DNA from: Phoronis australis
Taxonomy: Eukaryota > Phoronida > Phoronidae
Assembly (NCBI GenBank): GCA_002633005.1
Contig: NMRA01000694.1
Location: forward strand, 46,935-110,934
Length of the DNA: 64,000 bases
Direction of reading: 5' to 3'
Part shown: positions 24,675 to 36,564 of the stretch, piece by piece
Numbering within the stretch: position 1 is the stretch's first letter
Layout: every line of letters begins with the position of its first letter
Notes under the pieces: model-generated
The model's database searches: none
What the model saw: the letters and a program-made list of their open reading frames with translations, nothing else
What the model was told of the DNA's origin: nothing
Position numbers and translations under genes: made by a program

Positions 24675-25122
24675 TGTTGTGTGCCGCCCTGACCACGTTA
24701 GTCTTGTAATATATCATAGACATAGAACTATAAGACAGTTTACCTCACTGGATATACTATAGTCTCTAAAGTCTACTGAAGCACTAGTGAAGGTTGGAAA
24801 TGCGATATACGTCTTGTCTCTCTTGAAGAACGAGTATTACTAAAACTACTAGAACGGCTTACCTCAGTTCAGCTTCCCTCATCCCACTCTGAACTCTACT
24901 AACTACTTCACGCAGGCTAATATACAGATACAAACGTATGTACACAGTAACAATTCCAAGTCACACACACACAGCAATAAAACGTCTGAACCCTCAGACT
25001 TCACAGCGGCAACTCCCTAACTCTGAACTGCTGCTCTACAGGGTTTTTGAAAACACCCGGGATGTGACGTAACTTCCGCGTGACGTCACTACCATAGACT
25101 CGCTGGAGCACGGTTCACTACA
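24675..25122 (-). repeat. 3' LTR (in element orientation)
   Basis: On the minus strand it starts TGTAGTGAACC and ends GCACACAACA, the canonical TG...CA. It is directly repeated at 28,468-28,919 with scattered substitutions and small indels. That places the insertion at some evolutionary distance, but both LTRs are still easily aligned. Confidence 0.9.
25064..25089 (-). promoter_or_regulatory. Paired CRE/ATF-like and ETS-like sites in LTR U3
   Basis: On the minus strand TGACGTCA is followed, after a few bases, by CGGAAGT and TTACGTCAC within 26 bp, near the start of U3. The other LTR keeps both TGACGT boxes (28,861-28,886), with one change between them. TGACGTCA is the CREB/ATF consensus and CGGAAGT an ETS core. 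Use as a promoter or enhancer is inferred. Confidence 0.5.
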
Positions 25123-25136
25123 TTTCCTCCCAACCC
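25123..25136 (-). promoter_or_regulatory. Polypurine tract
   Basis: The minus strand reads GGGTTGGGAGGAAA directly before the 3' LTR TGTAGTG. This is the expected place and composition for the plus-strand primer of reverse transcription. Confidence 0.75.
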
Positions 25137-25525
25137 TATTTGAAGGAGGATGTTCCCGGGCTCTTTGGTTCTTTTCCTAATTGGATACCTCATCGCCGGA
25201 GACTGTGCTTCTTAGCTGCAAAAACTAATTTCCAAAAAATGAAAACAATAGTAAATAGAAAAGTAGTAACTGAACATATTTACACACTACCTAACTATAT
25301 TCCTGTATGTATTCCCACTCAATACGCACACAAAACGGAGTCTTAGCTTTTGCTCCATCTTTCTTCTCACACACACGTCCACATTCACCATATACTTTCC
25401 CTCCATTCTTTTCCACATTTTCCCCTTAATGAAACAAGGATGTTAAATTATTCCTTGAGTACTCACCCTCATAACTTTCATGAGGCACTGATGTGGTGAC
25501 TCCCATGGTTCTATCAATGTGTCTT

Positions 25526-25765
25526 CTAGTCGGGAAAGGGGATTAACCCCCAACGAGATGGGACTGACGCCAAACTCGCCACCAACGCTCCTTTCGACGC
25601 CGGCTTCCCGCTTGCAGTGGCATTGCCTTTGGAAAGGGGATTGACCCCCGGCAAGTTCACCACCGACGCTCCCTTCGACGCCGGCTTCCCACGTACCACG
25701 TCAGCTCCTCCGTCACTGAAAGACTCTGTATCCATCAGCCGCTCAACCAGGAACTTTCCAGGCAC
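25526..25765 (-). other. Small repeat-containing frame downstream of gag
   Basis: A 79-codon frame holds two copies of a 60-80 bp DNA repeat, giving GKPASKGA twice and LPGVNPLSKG / SVPSRWGLIPF variants. It lies between gag and the polypurine tract of the LTR element. It has no recognised domain. A DTxSFS-like string near its start could be a very weak remnant of a retropepsin motif, but the expected context is missing. Confidence 0.3.
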
Positions 25766-26243
25766 TCAAATGGTAAACAGTTCCCTACTGGCCATCTTCT
25801 TCCTGCGACCTTGATCATCTGAGACCTGGTTAAATCGTGCAGATACCACACCCGTTTTCGTGACTGCACAAGGTCCTTGATTCCCATTGGTTTCATGCCC
25901 TCATTGCACTTTCACCATCCACTTGAATGAAGATGTCCGAGGTCTCAGCATTGTACCAACCAAACCTTTAAAAAACATTAACAGTAATCATTACACAGTA
26001 TTTCGATTGTGTTTTATCCAATTCTCCCATTCCTTAAAACACTCTGAGAGTCTCGAAAATCTACTCCTCATGCACCAAATTGTGTAAACAGTTAATAAAA
26101 CCCGTTGCACCAACCCTTGCACGTACAAACCCTATGCACAGAATTTAAGCAACATCTGAAGTATTTCCCTACTTACATTCACGTCCACTGACATACTCCA
26201 GTCATCACCATTGCATATGGAACCATCAACCGTTGCTTGAATA

Positions 26244-27654
26244 TCACCGTAGTTCCTCGTCAATCCCTCTGGACGTTGACGTCGGTTGGTTCTGATGACC
26301 TATGAATGCTGCAGGACAATGTGCTCTGAAGTGACCAACTTCATTGCACCGGAAACACTTTTTTTCGCCTAAGCCTACTTGGATTGCCGCCACTGCTACC
26401 AATTTCTTCAGGGTAAGAGATAAAATTAGGCCTCACCATATACCTGCTAGCGTTTGCCGTTCTGGTGTCATGTTGGTCTCCCAAAGACACAACTCCTTTG
26501 CAGCTTTCTGTAGATTCTGAAGAGTGTTGCATCAGCTGTCTTTTCGTCCGAGGACAATTCGCCACAAAATGACCCTCTTGGTTACAACGGAAACATTTCC
26601 GCACTTGAGGCATATGACGACGACAGTCATAGTCACGTCCCTGTCTGTTACTCTTTCTTGGACCTTGTCCTATAGGCCTTTCCCTTGATTTCGCACCAGG
26701 ATGTCCACTAATATCCCTAACTGGTCTCTCCACAAGCTCTCCCAGCAGTTCATTTTGTTTGCTAACAACTCCAATCAATTCATCTAACTCACTTCCTGTA
26801 TTTGGCTTTGTTGTACTCGGCATAGACACACTTTGAGATTTTTCTGGTAAGGCATAGCCCACTGTGACATTTGGCGTTCCCTCTGGTTGTGCTGGTGTTG
26901 ACCCTGGAAATGCTGACACATGGCACACCGAATCCAGTGGCATGCGTAGTCTCACTTGCATTTTCTGCACCATCAAAGTTTTCACTTCCACTATGGTTCT
27001 AGGACTAGTCAGCAGCACAAATTCGCCACATTCCTTATCTGAAGCTCTCATGCAGAATTGAGAAATGGCCTCTCTGTGTACCACTTCCATGTTGTACATC
27101 CCAAATGCACGTAGCGCAAGTAAATGCACTCTCATAGCCCACTCACCTACCGGTTCGTCAACCTCCTGCTTTGTCAACTGTAAATTAAAGCTAGGGACTT
27201 CAGCACTTGTAATTTCATCGTAGAATGCATGTAGCAGGTCTCGGACCTCCCTCAAGGTTACTCCGTTGTCGACTTCCACCTGTTCTACCACAAACTCAAG
27301 TGGTTGGCCGTCCAGACACATGATGAAAAAATCCACCGCTTCATCACCATGAACGCGATGCGCCTGCACCCATCTACAAAACAGCAACCTAAACATGCGA
27401 TAGTTTCCGTAACTGTTAAATCGAATATGCTTTAGCACCTGAAGCACATTAGGCAGTGCATACTCACCCTCTGGCCTGCACTGATATGATTTCTGTCTTC
27501 CGGGAATCGCTTGCCTATTTGGACTCTCACGAGGAACTTCACCACTGTGGTATACTCGTTCGCCACCTGTTGGCTGCTCTCTATTGTGCACCGTGGTGGG
27601 AACCTCTACTCGCTCGTCACCAGTTGTCATCGTCACCCTTGGACATTGACTCAA
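26244..27654 (-). CDS. gag: Gag polyprotein of LTR retrotransposon, frameshifted near the C-terminus
   Basis: The main frame (27,654-26,341, 437 codons) has a basic N-terminal part and then a capsid-like alpha-helical region at about residues 60-250, with the spaced motifs FRLLFCRWV, HGDEAVDFF and VGEWAMRVH. A low-complexity linker is followed by a CCHC zinc knuckle (Cys-x2-Cys-x4-His-x4-Cys) near residue 360. A second CCHC knuckle lies just past the frame's stop, in another frame. A run of seven A's (minus strand, at about 26,360) separates them, and the second frame continues about 30 codons to a stop at 26,244. A one-base insertion in the run would explain this. Programmed frameshifting is the alternative. 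Gag would assemble particles and bind the RNA. Confidence 0.8.
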
Positions 27655-28450
27655 GTTTTCTTCCGTCTTGTACCCTGAATCCTCCGTTACTGGACTACAA
27701 TCCCCTCCCCGAAGTCTTGATGTCGTCTCCTACCTATCCTCATTACACGTATTGGAGCGAAATGATCCCTCCTCATGGTCTCTCATCTTTAGGGAGCGGT
27801 GAATTGGTCCACATCTTTTCCTTTGGACGTACCTCTCCTCACCTTCTCTCCCCTCTCTTTCATCAAATGCAGTCATCCTAAAGCAATCCATGACTACACA
27901 AAAATAACAATTAAAAAACGCGTATACTTTATTTCCCAACTCACTTGTCTTACCAATGAAACAGTGAATTTCAAGCACAAACACAGGCAGATTTACTATA
28001 CTACAACCCTTGTTTCAACCAATTTTACTACAAGACACACACCTGAAAATCCAAAGTGCAAATGAATTCCAGCAGCTGTAAACAAGTGCACCCCTGAAAC
28101 ACACCTAGAAATATTAACAAGTCCGTTAATTATTTCACGACGTTCCACCACCTTTGATAATCCAATCAAAATGGCCGCCCTACTCGTTGCTATTCTGAAT
28201 CAGAGGTTTGCTACTCGCAGACTTAATTCCCTAAAGTTATCTCAAAATACGCTTATCTCCACGTATTTTTCAAACTAACCTTTCTAAATTCTATTTACCC
28301 TGTCTCAGGAATTGAACCTGATGACCAAAACTACAGAGTTAGAAAGAAAACCGAATTCAAAAATTCGAAAATCCAATATGGCTGCCAACCTGCGTGGTCC
28401 TTTGTCGGACACCGGGTTCCCAAATTTCAGTACTATTTTGAGAATACTAA

Positions 28451-28464
28451 CACCGCTGCCACCA
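28451..28464 (-). promoter_or_regulatory. Primer binding site, tRNA-Leu type
   Basis: The plus-strand sequence CACCGCTGCCACCA, three bases from the 5' LTR edge, equals the 3' end of animal tRNA-Leu (CCGCTGCCA plus CCA). The element's RNA therefore carries the complementary primer site in the correct place. The tRNA identity is from general knowledge of tRNA-Leu 3' ends. Confidence 0.75.
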
Positions 28465-28467
28465 AAA

Positions 28468-28919
28468 TGTTGTGTGCCGCCCTGACCACGGTAGTCTAAT
28501 ATATCATAGAACTATAAGACAGCTTACCTCACTGGATATACTATAGTCTCTAAAGTCTACTGAAGCACTAATGAAGGTTGCAAATGCGATATACGATTTG
28601 TCTCTCTCGAGTCTCAAGTACGATGAACGAGTATTACTAAAACTACTAGAACGGCTTACCTCAGTTCAGCTTCCCTCATCCCACTCTGAACTCTACTAAC
28701 TACTTCAAACAGGCTAATATACAGATACAAACGTGTGTACACAGTGACTATTCCAAGTCACACACGCACAGCAATAGCACATCTGAACCCTCAGACTTCA
28801 CAGCGGCAACTCCCTAACTTTGAACTGCTGCTCTACAGGGATTCTGAAAACACCAGGGATGTGACGTAACTTCCGCATGACGTCACTACCATAGACTCGC
28901 TGGAGCGCGGTTCACTACA
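28468..28919 (-). repeat. 5' LTR (in element orientation)
   Basis: This is the direct repeat of 24,675-25,122, with the same TG...CA ends on the minus strand. Transcription of the gag frame would start in this LTR. Confidence 0.9.
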
Positions 28920-31900
28920 CTCGCACACCCGATATTACTTATACCAACTGGCAACACAGTCAACCGACAGGCCCTGGAAACTTAACTGGTCGGATGCTGC
29001 GGTCCCACTTTAAACCACCTTAACTTCTTTAATTTTGAAGCAAAAATCATAATTTTAGCGTCAATGTGTTTACAAGACAAATGGGAACCATTTACGTGGT
29101 AAGGAAATGGGTCATTGTTTGCAGTGTTAGCGAAATTTTTCCCAGAGGCAAGTAAAGCTGTCTCGTTTTTCACTTTTGGATATTATTCTTTTAAAACTGG
29201 GTATTCAAATTCCATTCCAGTTTTAAATACTTATGATATCACACAGTGTATTTAAAAAATTGTATTTGAGTAGTACACCAGATTTACAGATTTTGGAGTA
29301 AAGTGTGAAGGTGTTTCGTCTAACATCGAAAATTCGAATGTTTCTGCACGTCAACGTATTAAATTTGTGCTTAGTTGGTACTTTTCCCAATTAGTTAACG
29401 AGGCAGTCCATATAAAAACCAGTAAAATTTTCAAAAATCAGTCCAAAAAATGTCAAAATTCAAAACAACTTCACAACACGAAATGTTCGTGATAGAATCT
29501 CAAGGGTTACAGGGACTATAAACTTAATGGACATACTTTTCTCAACAAGTTCAATAGTTCATTACCCATTGGGGCTGTAGGGGTAATAAACATGGTAATT
29601 ACGCTTGGTCTGGCAGTGGAACTTAACGCCATCAGGTAATGTGTATAGGCGTGAAATCGCATGTCACCAGCCAAATAAAGGTTTGTATTTTTTCAGGAAT
29701 TTCCTCTGACTCGAAAATGAGGTGAGGTTTTTTGGGTCGGTCTGTCACAACCGCAACGCGATATGTATTTTGCTATTTTTTCTCTAGGTCCTGTACGTTT
29801 GTCATGAAGTGTCAAAATCTGTCAAGACAAACTTCACCATTGGAGCAATGGTTTACATGCCGTGAATAATACGCTTACACGAAAGTCACACATTTCTAAA
29901 GATAAGCGTGACTTTTCACCAATCGTCTTTCGGAGCGGCTTTTACCGGGATCAAAGAGAGCGCGGCGTCAGAGTCGGACTCAGTTGCCATGACCGCATCG
30001 TCCGGTGCGAGCAAAACCCAATTAAGTGTAATTACCTGACCATAAACTGTAATAAACACCTCTGCCTGTACATTCTGGCGAATTTTCAAAATGCATTAAC
30101 CAACAGTTTTCGTTAAAAGCAAATACCACAACTGTATTCAGATGGAAAAAACAACCAAGTTTGGTTTTCGGTTTTTTAAAATCGATGAACTATTAATCTA
30201 AAAACTACAAACATTGTGTTCGATTGAAGATAAACGACTGTGCGTATTGATATACTCGGTGATATACAAAGGGTGATCAGAGTTAACGATATCACATGGA
30301 TTATTCTTTTAATATACAAGTAAGCTACATTGAAACAACTATGAACAACACAGAGTCAGTGACTAAATTGGACATCAATAATTTTTAAAACATCGCTTAT
30401 GGCCCAGTGGATGCCGAACTACTTTACTCCAGGAGTATTACACTAACCAGAAAGCTGCTATTTACGGAAATTCGCCAGTTTCGATAGTTAGCTTGTAGTT
30501 GTAATGGAACACTTGTGAAGACAACTAAGATGGCTACATTTGTAGTCAACGATAGAGTGCAAGCAGTGGATGAGGTTGGTTGGTGGGCAAGAGCTGGGAT
30601 TTCACTGATTTTTTATGACTGAGGAAAAGCTAGAATAGTTACTTAGTTACTGCAGCGAAAATTGTCCAGAGGTTCCAAATCTTCAGTTTGGCCATCCCCA
30701 TATTTGCTCATTCGCATATATTTTATGATTTGAGTTCTAATAATGATTGAATTTGAACTAATGGCACAAGGAGTTTTGTTTGCTGTGACATGTTTGGTGT
30801 AGCTCTAATCTGGAAAATTCAGGGATGGATTCACAGTTAACTGACTTCTATAAGTTGTTTTGATGCTTCGATTAAACACAAAATAAAAAGATAGCAACCC
30901 CAACGGTAGAAAAAAGGCAAGTAGACAGGAATATTAAAATAAAGTAATGAAAACAGGCATGAAACATATTTAAAACCAACGTTCCTTTTGGAAGTGGCCC
31001 TTTATCAAGATCAATGCAAACTAACTTTTTAGTCTTTTTTAATATTTAAAATGTTCAATACTGCTCTTCATATTGCATTCTTTAACTCTGTGCAAATGCC
31101 AGAGAAAAACACTTTAGGTGTAATAATGACCACCATGGTTAAGAAAGTAGTGCTAGCAATTACCTTTCCACTTCATTAGCTCATATCTACATCAATACAA
31201 AGGGCGTGATGAATAGGAATTGTAAAAGTTGTCTGCGGCTTAGGGACTCAAGAGTGGTGACCAGTGTAAGTGAAAAATTATCTACATGATACAGGATTCC
31301 ATGCCTGGAAGCCCAATTTTACTTCAGACTGAACACGCCTTGCTCCGGCAAGCATTCGTTGTGCATCGGAACCATATTGGTTGCATCCCCAGGCAGTGTT
31401 GTGTACAACCCATCTAATACGAAAGCACTCAAGTCACTTTGTGGAAATAAAGATGTCATTGACCTAGCATAAACCTACGTATTCAATGACTGTAAAATAA
31501 AGTTATATACTCCAAATTCAAACTCATTTTTATATCAAATAAAAACATGAATATCCTAAAAATATAGTTTGCCTACAGCTGGTTAGAGTATTGTGACTGA
31601 TTTCAAGACCTTAGCTCATTTCCCAACCACTGATTATCAATGCACCATGCAATGATGTATCTATATTGTGACATTGATGTGTCAAGTGCCTCCCATTTTC
31701 AGAAAAAAATGACATTGGTGATGAAAGTAATGGTCTAGGGAAATGCGCAAACTGATTTTGGTTCCAATAAATAAAACACACATTGTCAATGTATGTCGAC
31801 TAAATACCAAAATCTATGGTAGAGGTAAACTTTTATGCAGCCATGTCCTGTCTCCCATGAAGTAGACATTCTGAAATGTTTTGGTATAGCGAGTCATACA

Positions 31901-33532
31901 TGGACTGGATAGTTGAGCCTATGTTTTATCTCGCAGTGTCATGTCTTGCGCCAACTTTCTCATGGTCAATATGTTTGCAATGTCAGTCAAAAATCAGTGT
32001 TCTGAAGTTGGTACAGCCAACATAAACCTGTGTGCAACTGAAAATCTTGCAGAAACTGCACAACATCAAGTCCACGGTTTCGTCCAACATCTTGTTATAT
32101 GTAGTCAGGGTAATTGGGTATAGTAAACACTTAAATTCAAATTCATTTTCCATGACTAAATCTCTGAGGGAGTTTAAGTTAAAACAGTTGAAACAACATA
32201 TTCAAGATATTGTATACATCCACTGGATGTCAAAATGTTGTAATTATGTCATTCCAAACTCATTTTTCTGGGTGAGAACAACCTATTCTCAGTTTTGGAG
32301 TGAAGTGTAGGAACTCGGATCCAGTTGTTGGTAGTAAAAATTCAACTGTTCAATGCATTTGTGTTTCGTTAACTGAGCCGCGTTATCTCTGGGATCCGGA
32401 TCAGGAACTGGATCATCTGTCGTATTAGGATTTGGGTCATTGTCTGTACCTGGAATATCTCTCTGTTTGTAAAATAATCCAGTCTTTTTAGGCCTTTTCA
32501 TGGCAGACGACAGACTCAGTGTTCACTACAATGTTTCCAATGCACATGTTGTTTCATAAGGAAAAACAGATGACACTGGCAGTCCAAAATGCTGGAATTA
32601 ACCCCCCTTGAAAACGCAAACCTAGTGCACTGTCATTGTAAAAGTATACAGCTGTGATCGACATTGCAGTTTTTCAATTGGGGTAATTATAGATATTGGA
32701 ACTACCAACAAAATTCCTTACCAATTAATGAGATGAGCTCAATTCTGATTAGCTAATGACATGAGAAATGCATCAAAAGCAACCAATAGTATTCGTCCAA
32801 GTGAGCTCCACGAGTAACACACAATAATATTGTAGAATGGCCATTAAACTTTGGCCTAGACGACGTGCCAGTTCACAACAAACGTGAATGCAAAGAGCGC
32901 GAATACTGTCTACACTATTACCATAAATGAAGCGGGGGGAAATGTCTGGACTAAAGTAAAATCAGTCAGACATTCTGAATATAATTGGACCCAATCCAAT
33001 GTCTGTTAACAAAATCTCTGTTACCAACTACGTGGCATCTCACAATCTGCTCAAAATTTAGCATAAGCAGTTCTCAGGAAGAAACTACTTTGAATACTCA
33101 GTACATTGGGAATGGCATAATATTGCAACCATTTAACAATCAAGTTGGCAACTTTTGAAAATTATTAGATTATTAGGCTGTCTTCTCCTCTCCGCCTGGT
33201 GGAGGTCATGAGTTAATTGGTATGTTTATTTACCAAAAATATTCATGATAATGGATCAAAACTGTAGTCTCGTACATTGCAAAATTCAAGAGCACCCTTC
33301 TGTGCAACGAATGCTATAGTCTATTCTGTGGTTCACTCCTTGGTACTCAGGTTATGTGACTGTCGGACTACAGACTGAAGTGTCACTGTCAGCTAGCCAG
33401 TTGGCTGTGTATGATTGAATATCATGCAAGATTAACACAGGATGCACTGCAATATTATACCTTAATGCGCTGGATGTCACTTCCCTTGGGAAGTATTTTA
33501 AAAGCCAGGAATATATCCCTGAACGCTAGCAG
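28920..33532. other. AT-rich stretch without defensible gene
   Basis: Only short frames are present. Part of 31,385-31,550 resembles 31,985-32,160 weakly ('aaacct..gtgtgcaactg', 'ttcaaattcattt'). The one frame singled out is described separately at 32,289. Confidence 0.4.
32289..32501 (-). other. Possible N-terminal fragment of a hAT-like transposase
   Basis: A 70-codon frame starts MKRPKKTGLFYKQRD and continues with an Asp/Pro/Asn-rich stretch (NTTDDPVPDPDPRDN). Short basic starts followed by acidic linkers are seen at the N-termini of hAT transposases of the DUF4371 type. No zinc finger or catalytic part follows on either side, so this is a guess. Confidence 0.2.
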
Positions 33533-34905
33533 CCAATTCCATAAAGGTGGTTTAAAGTTAAACCTGGTTTAAATTGGACTTTGACCTGAGTTTTGAAGAT
33601 AGTCTGCATTTCATAAAGGTGGTGTAAGTTTTAGACCAGTGATCTTGTAAAACATGGTTGAACTCCAGTTGATAGATCTGGTCTAAGTCTAGTTTTCATT
33701 TCGTCAACGAGGTCCAAGGAAGATAGACTATCTTCCTTAGACCTGTATTCAGATCCTAAAGCAGGTTTGACAGTATACTTGGTCAGACCCAGGTTTAATA
33801 CTGTTAAATATGTCAGACTTGCAAGATGTAGATGCAACCGAATGATGCCACGGTGTGGATTTACGAGGCAGTTTTAGAGCAAGTTTTACAATTATGACAC
33901 AATTAGAACAAAGGTAACTGGAGCGGATCCAGGATTTTTAAAGGGGGTTGGATCAAGGATTTTTTAAAAGGTGTCCAAGTACACAATTTGAAAATTATAG
34001 ATTTGAAATCACTAAAATCAAGAGAAAAAAGGGGTCCGGACCCCTTGACCCCCTGGGTAGGGTGTCCTTCGGATTCCTCAGAATACAACCAGTTGAGTAG
34101 GGCGTCATTGTCGTAAGCGCTACGGGTTTGACTGAAGACGGCATCTTCTGATTCTTGTGACCATGTTCCACCTCAATTGGTCCCCTGATTTAAGGTTGCC
34201 ATGCAGGGGTCCTGTCCCCCTCTGGGCGCAAAAAATAAACAGTAAGAAATTGTGCATTTACTATGTTGCGGCTAATCATGATCAAGTAAGGACACAGACA
34301 TTACAAAATGAAGATGTCCCCTCATGATATCCTAGATCTGCCACTGGGTCCCTTGACCATATTTCTTTGCAGTTTTTTACTTATGAAATTTTCTTTCTGG
34401 TCTTCATTTTTTAGTGATATCCTTTAACTGTTCTTGCTGCAATTCTCCGAGTGTGGGAACTGTGCAGCCAGTCTGGACCAATATCTCTCCAAGCCTGCTG
34501 CTTTTGTCAGCTTGATTTGTACCATGAGTATTGTTCTCTATAACAGTAGCTTTTTCTCTGATCAGTTATGTCAGGGAATATTTCTCCTCACGAGAAAGGA
34601 TTTTAGTTCTTTTTTAATGTCTGCACTGATTCTATTGCTGTGTGCCATTGTGTACCCACATGGTCAAAGTTTCATTGAAGCACTTCTAATTGTTTCTTTG
34701 TTGGGTTTATCCAGATCAAAAGAATAGTGTAAGTTGTATACTTTAAACCTGGTTTTACTAATCCCACTCACTGGTCTAATAAAACCAGGCTATTAAACCG
34801 TGTTGGTGAAATGCAAGTGAAGTCTTAAGTTAGACCAGGTCTATGAAGACCTCCCGAGGTTTAAGTCTTAAACATGGTTTTGTTAAACCACCTTATGAAA
34901 TCGGT
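33533..34905. mobile_element. Decayed DNA transposon with Harbinger-like ends
   Basis: The left end is CCAATTCCATAAAGGTGG plus tttaa. The right end, inverted, is CCGATTTCATAAGGTGG plus tttaa. Both ends are followed by several copies of 'aaacctggttt' and 'agaccaggtcta', giving subterminal repeats. Inside, on the minus strand at about 34,440-34,580, a broken frame with EKATVIENNTHGTNQADKS and TGCTVPTLGEL resembles the Myb/SANT-like partner protein of PIF/Harbinger elements. No nuclease is visible. Target duplication not identified. Confidence 0.45.
33919..34347. mobile_element. hAT-type MITE nested in the Harbinger-like element
   Basis: The left end at about 33,919 is GGAGCGGATCCAGGATTTTT. The right end, inverted, is CAGTGGCAGATCTAGGATAT. 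It holds G-rich and C-rich subterminal tracts (aaaggggg, cccccttt-type) and no coding capacity. Ends match the CAGNGGCGGATC style of the MITEs at 19,054 and 57,057, but the target duplication is not clear. Confidence 0.4.
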
Positions 34906-35142
34906 GGAAGTGTACTACTGGCCCCGACTTGAGTGTTGGTTCTGAAGTGAAGCTTTAAATTGGTCCTGTGAAGACATATGATGAAGTTAATGAAGACAAT
35001 GTTTTGTTATTTTCAACATCTGTGAATTGTCTATGCTCAGCGAGTGGAGAGCCTACATCACAATTAGAATTCAGACAGAATGTTGAACTGTCGTGGTACA
35101 ACGCACAAGTTTTGTAACTAAATTAATCACATGCTTCATTAC

Positions 35143-35566
35143 AGGTGCTCAGGCTTTGGAGAGGGATATGCTTAATTCCAACTGGAAGTAACTTCACTAA
35201 TAGTGGATAGTGACAAGAGTTGTGAAGAAGATGGATATTACGGAAGTGGATGTGATGCAGGTACACAGCTGGTAACCAGGAATAATGGATAAACACCAGC
35301 CTAGTGAAGTTGGTGGACATGATGGAGGTACACTGCTGGATAGTGACCAATACAGTGAAGAGGATGGACGTGGTTTAGATACACAGTTGAGTGCAAGAGT
35401 AATAGATAGTGACCAGTCAAGTGAAGATTATTGGAGTACTGAAAGTTCAGGGTCGGAGAGTGAAGAGGATGGACGTGGTTTAGATACACAGTTGAGTGCA
35501 AGATTAATAGAAGATTTTTTGGGTACTGGAAGTTCATGGTTGGCGAGTGAAGAGGATCGATGTTGG
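35143..35566 (+). CDS. Acidic repeat protein exon, SEEDGRGLDTQLSAR repeats
   Basis: From a possible acceptor (TTACAG before 35,144) the plus strand encodes repeats. Two near-identical SEEDGRGLDTQLSAR units sit about 40 codons apart within a longer repeat that also gives DSDQ(Y/S)SE. A third, more diverged unit lies upstream (about 35,205-35,270, in a different reading context). The frame starting at 35,285 is 94 codons and runs to a TGA overlapping a GTGAGT donor-like site at 35,566. The protein part is Ser/Asp/Glu-rich and likely disordered. It could be an exon of a gene or expanded repeat DNA. Function unknown. 34,906-35,142 holds nothing recognised. Confidence 0.35.
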
Positions 35567-36564
35567 TGAGTATTTTTGTCAATGCAATTCGTTTGACTCA
35601 GGGTATCAATATACCATATTTTGAGCTGAAAATCCACAAGTCACCACACCAGTGGTCTGTTTTGCTGTGACATGCCTTTCTCTGTCAGTAGCAACATTGA
35701 AGGCTGAAGTAGCAACCCACCATTATAGGATAAAAGTTGTTCTTTGTAGTGGTTCCGGCGCCTGGTATCCTGGCATTTGTAACAAACTGAAAGAAAGTGA
35801 AGATGTATATATGCAGTTGTCGGACCAGTTCATTCAGGGTCTAATTTGTTCCACTATTGTGCGGTATTGACACCTGCCAGGTCACATACTTTGTACTCAA
35901 AGAATTGAAATATCTTCAGGACCCTAAAGAATAACTGACTAGAATTTATCACACCAAGACCTATAATTTATCTTGTCAAGACCGAAAATTTATCACTCCA
36001 GAATAGAAAACTTACGTGTATCACGCCAGGACAGAAAACTGATCTTGCTAATACAAAAATCTTTATGCCAGGAGGCCCTGCGACCATCCTTTGTCTGACA
36101 ATGTTGATCCGCTTTGTCTATCATTCTCAGCTGTTGAATGGTTAGGCTCATGACTTTGAGAGGTCAATCAGGGCTCGACGCTATTAAAATCGCCAGGTCG
36201 CATTTTGCGACCTAGCCAAAGTCCCGGGTCGCATATTCAAAATCCAGCTCGCATTCGTAAATGCCAGGTCGCAAAATTTTCCCGCCATTTTTTCGCGCCA
36301 AAATAGATTTTTTAGATCATCGAGAAAATGTTTAGATTATGCTCTTACCTGCAGCGTTAAATACTCACAAATTTCGGATCTCAAAATTGACTTCATTCAT
36401 GCAGGTACGGCCTTACTGTTCTTCACGACCGCCATTGAAAGACTCTAGAGCGCAAGGCAAGTTGCCTACGTGAAAGTTGAATCAGTGCTCTCTAACTGAC
36501 TTGTGCATTCGAGTAGCTAAATTTGCGATGTGAAAAGGGAGAAAATGCCCGTTGAAAAAGCATC

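Larger units (their letters stand above)
24675..28919 (-). mobile_element. Gag-only LTR retrotransposon (about 4.2 kb)
   Basis: Direct LTRs of about 450 bp flank an internal region of about 3.3 kb, read on the minus strand. The 5' LTR is the right copy, followed by a tRNA-Leu primer binding site, a gag frame, a short repeat-rich tract, a polypurine tract and the 3' LTR. The region between gag and the polypurine tract, only about 1.1 kb, is too short for protease, reverse transcriptase, RNase H and integrase, and none is recognisable. The two flanks, ctca at 24,671 and ctcg at 28,920, agree in three of four bases, so the target duplication is imperfect. It is presumably mobilised by a partner with pol. 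Confidence 0.85.

Noticed and set aside
25526-25765. Retropepsin remnant (DTxSFS-like string) in the LTR element
   Set aside because: Only a few residues match. No flap or second motif is present and the frame is occupied by a DNA repeat.
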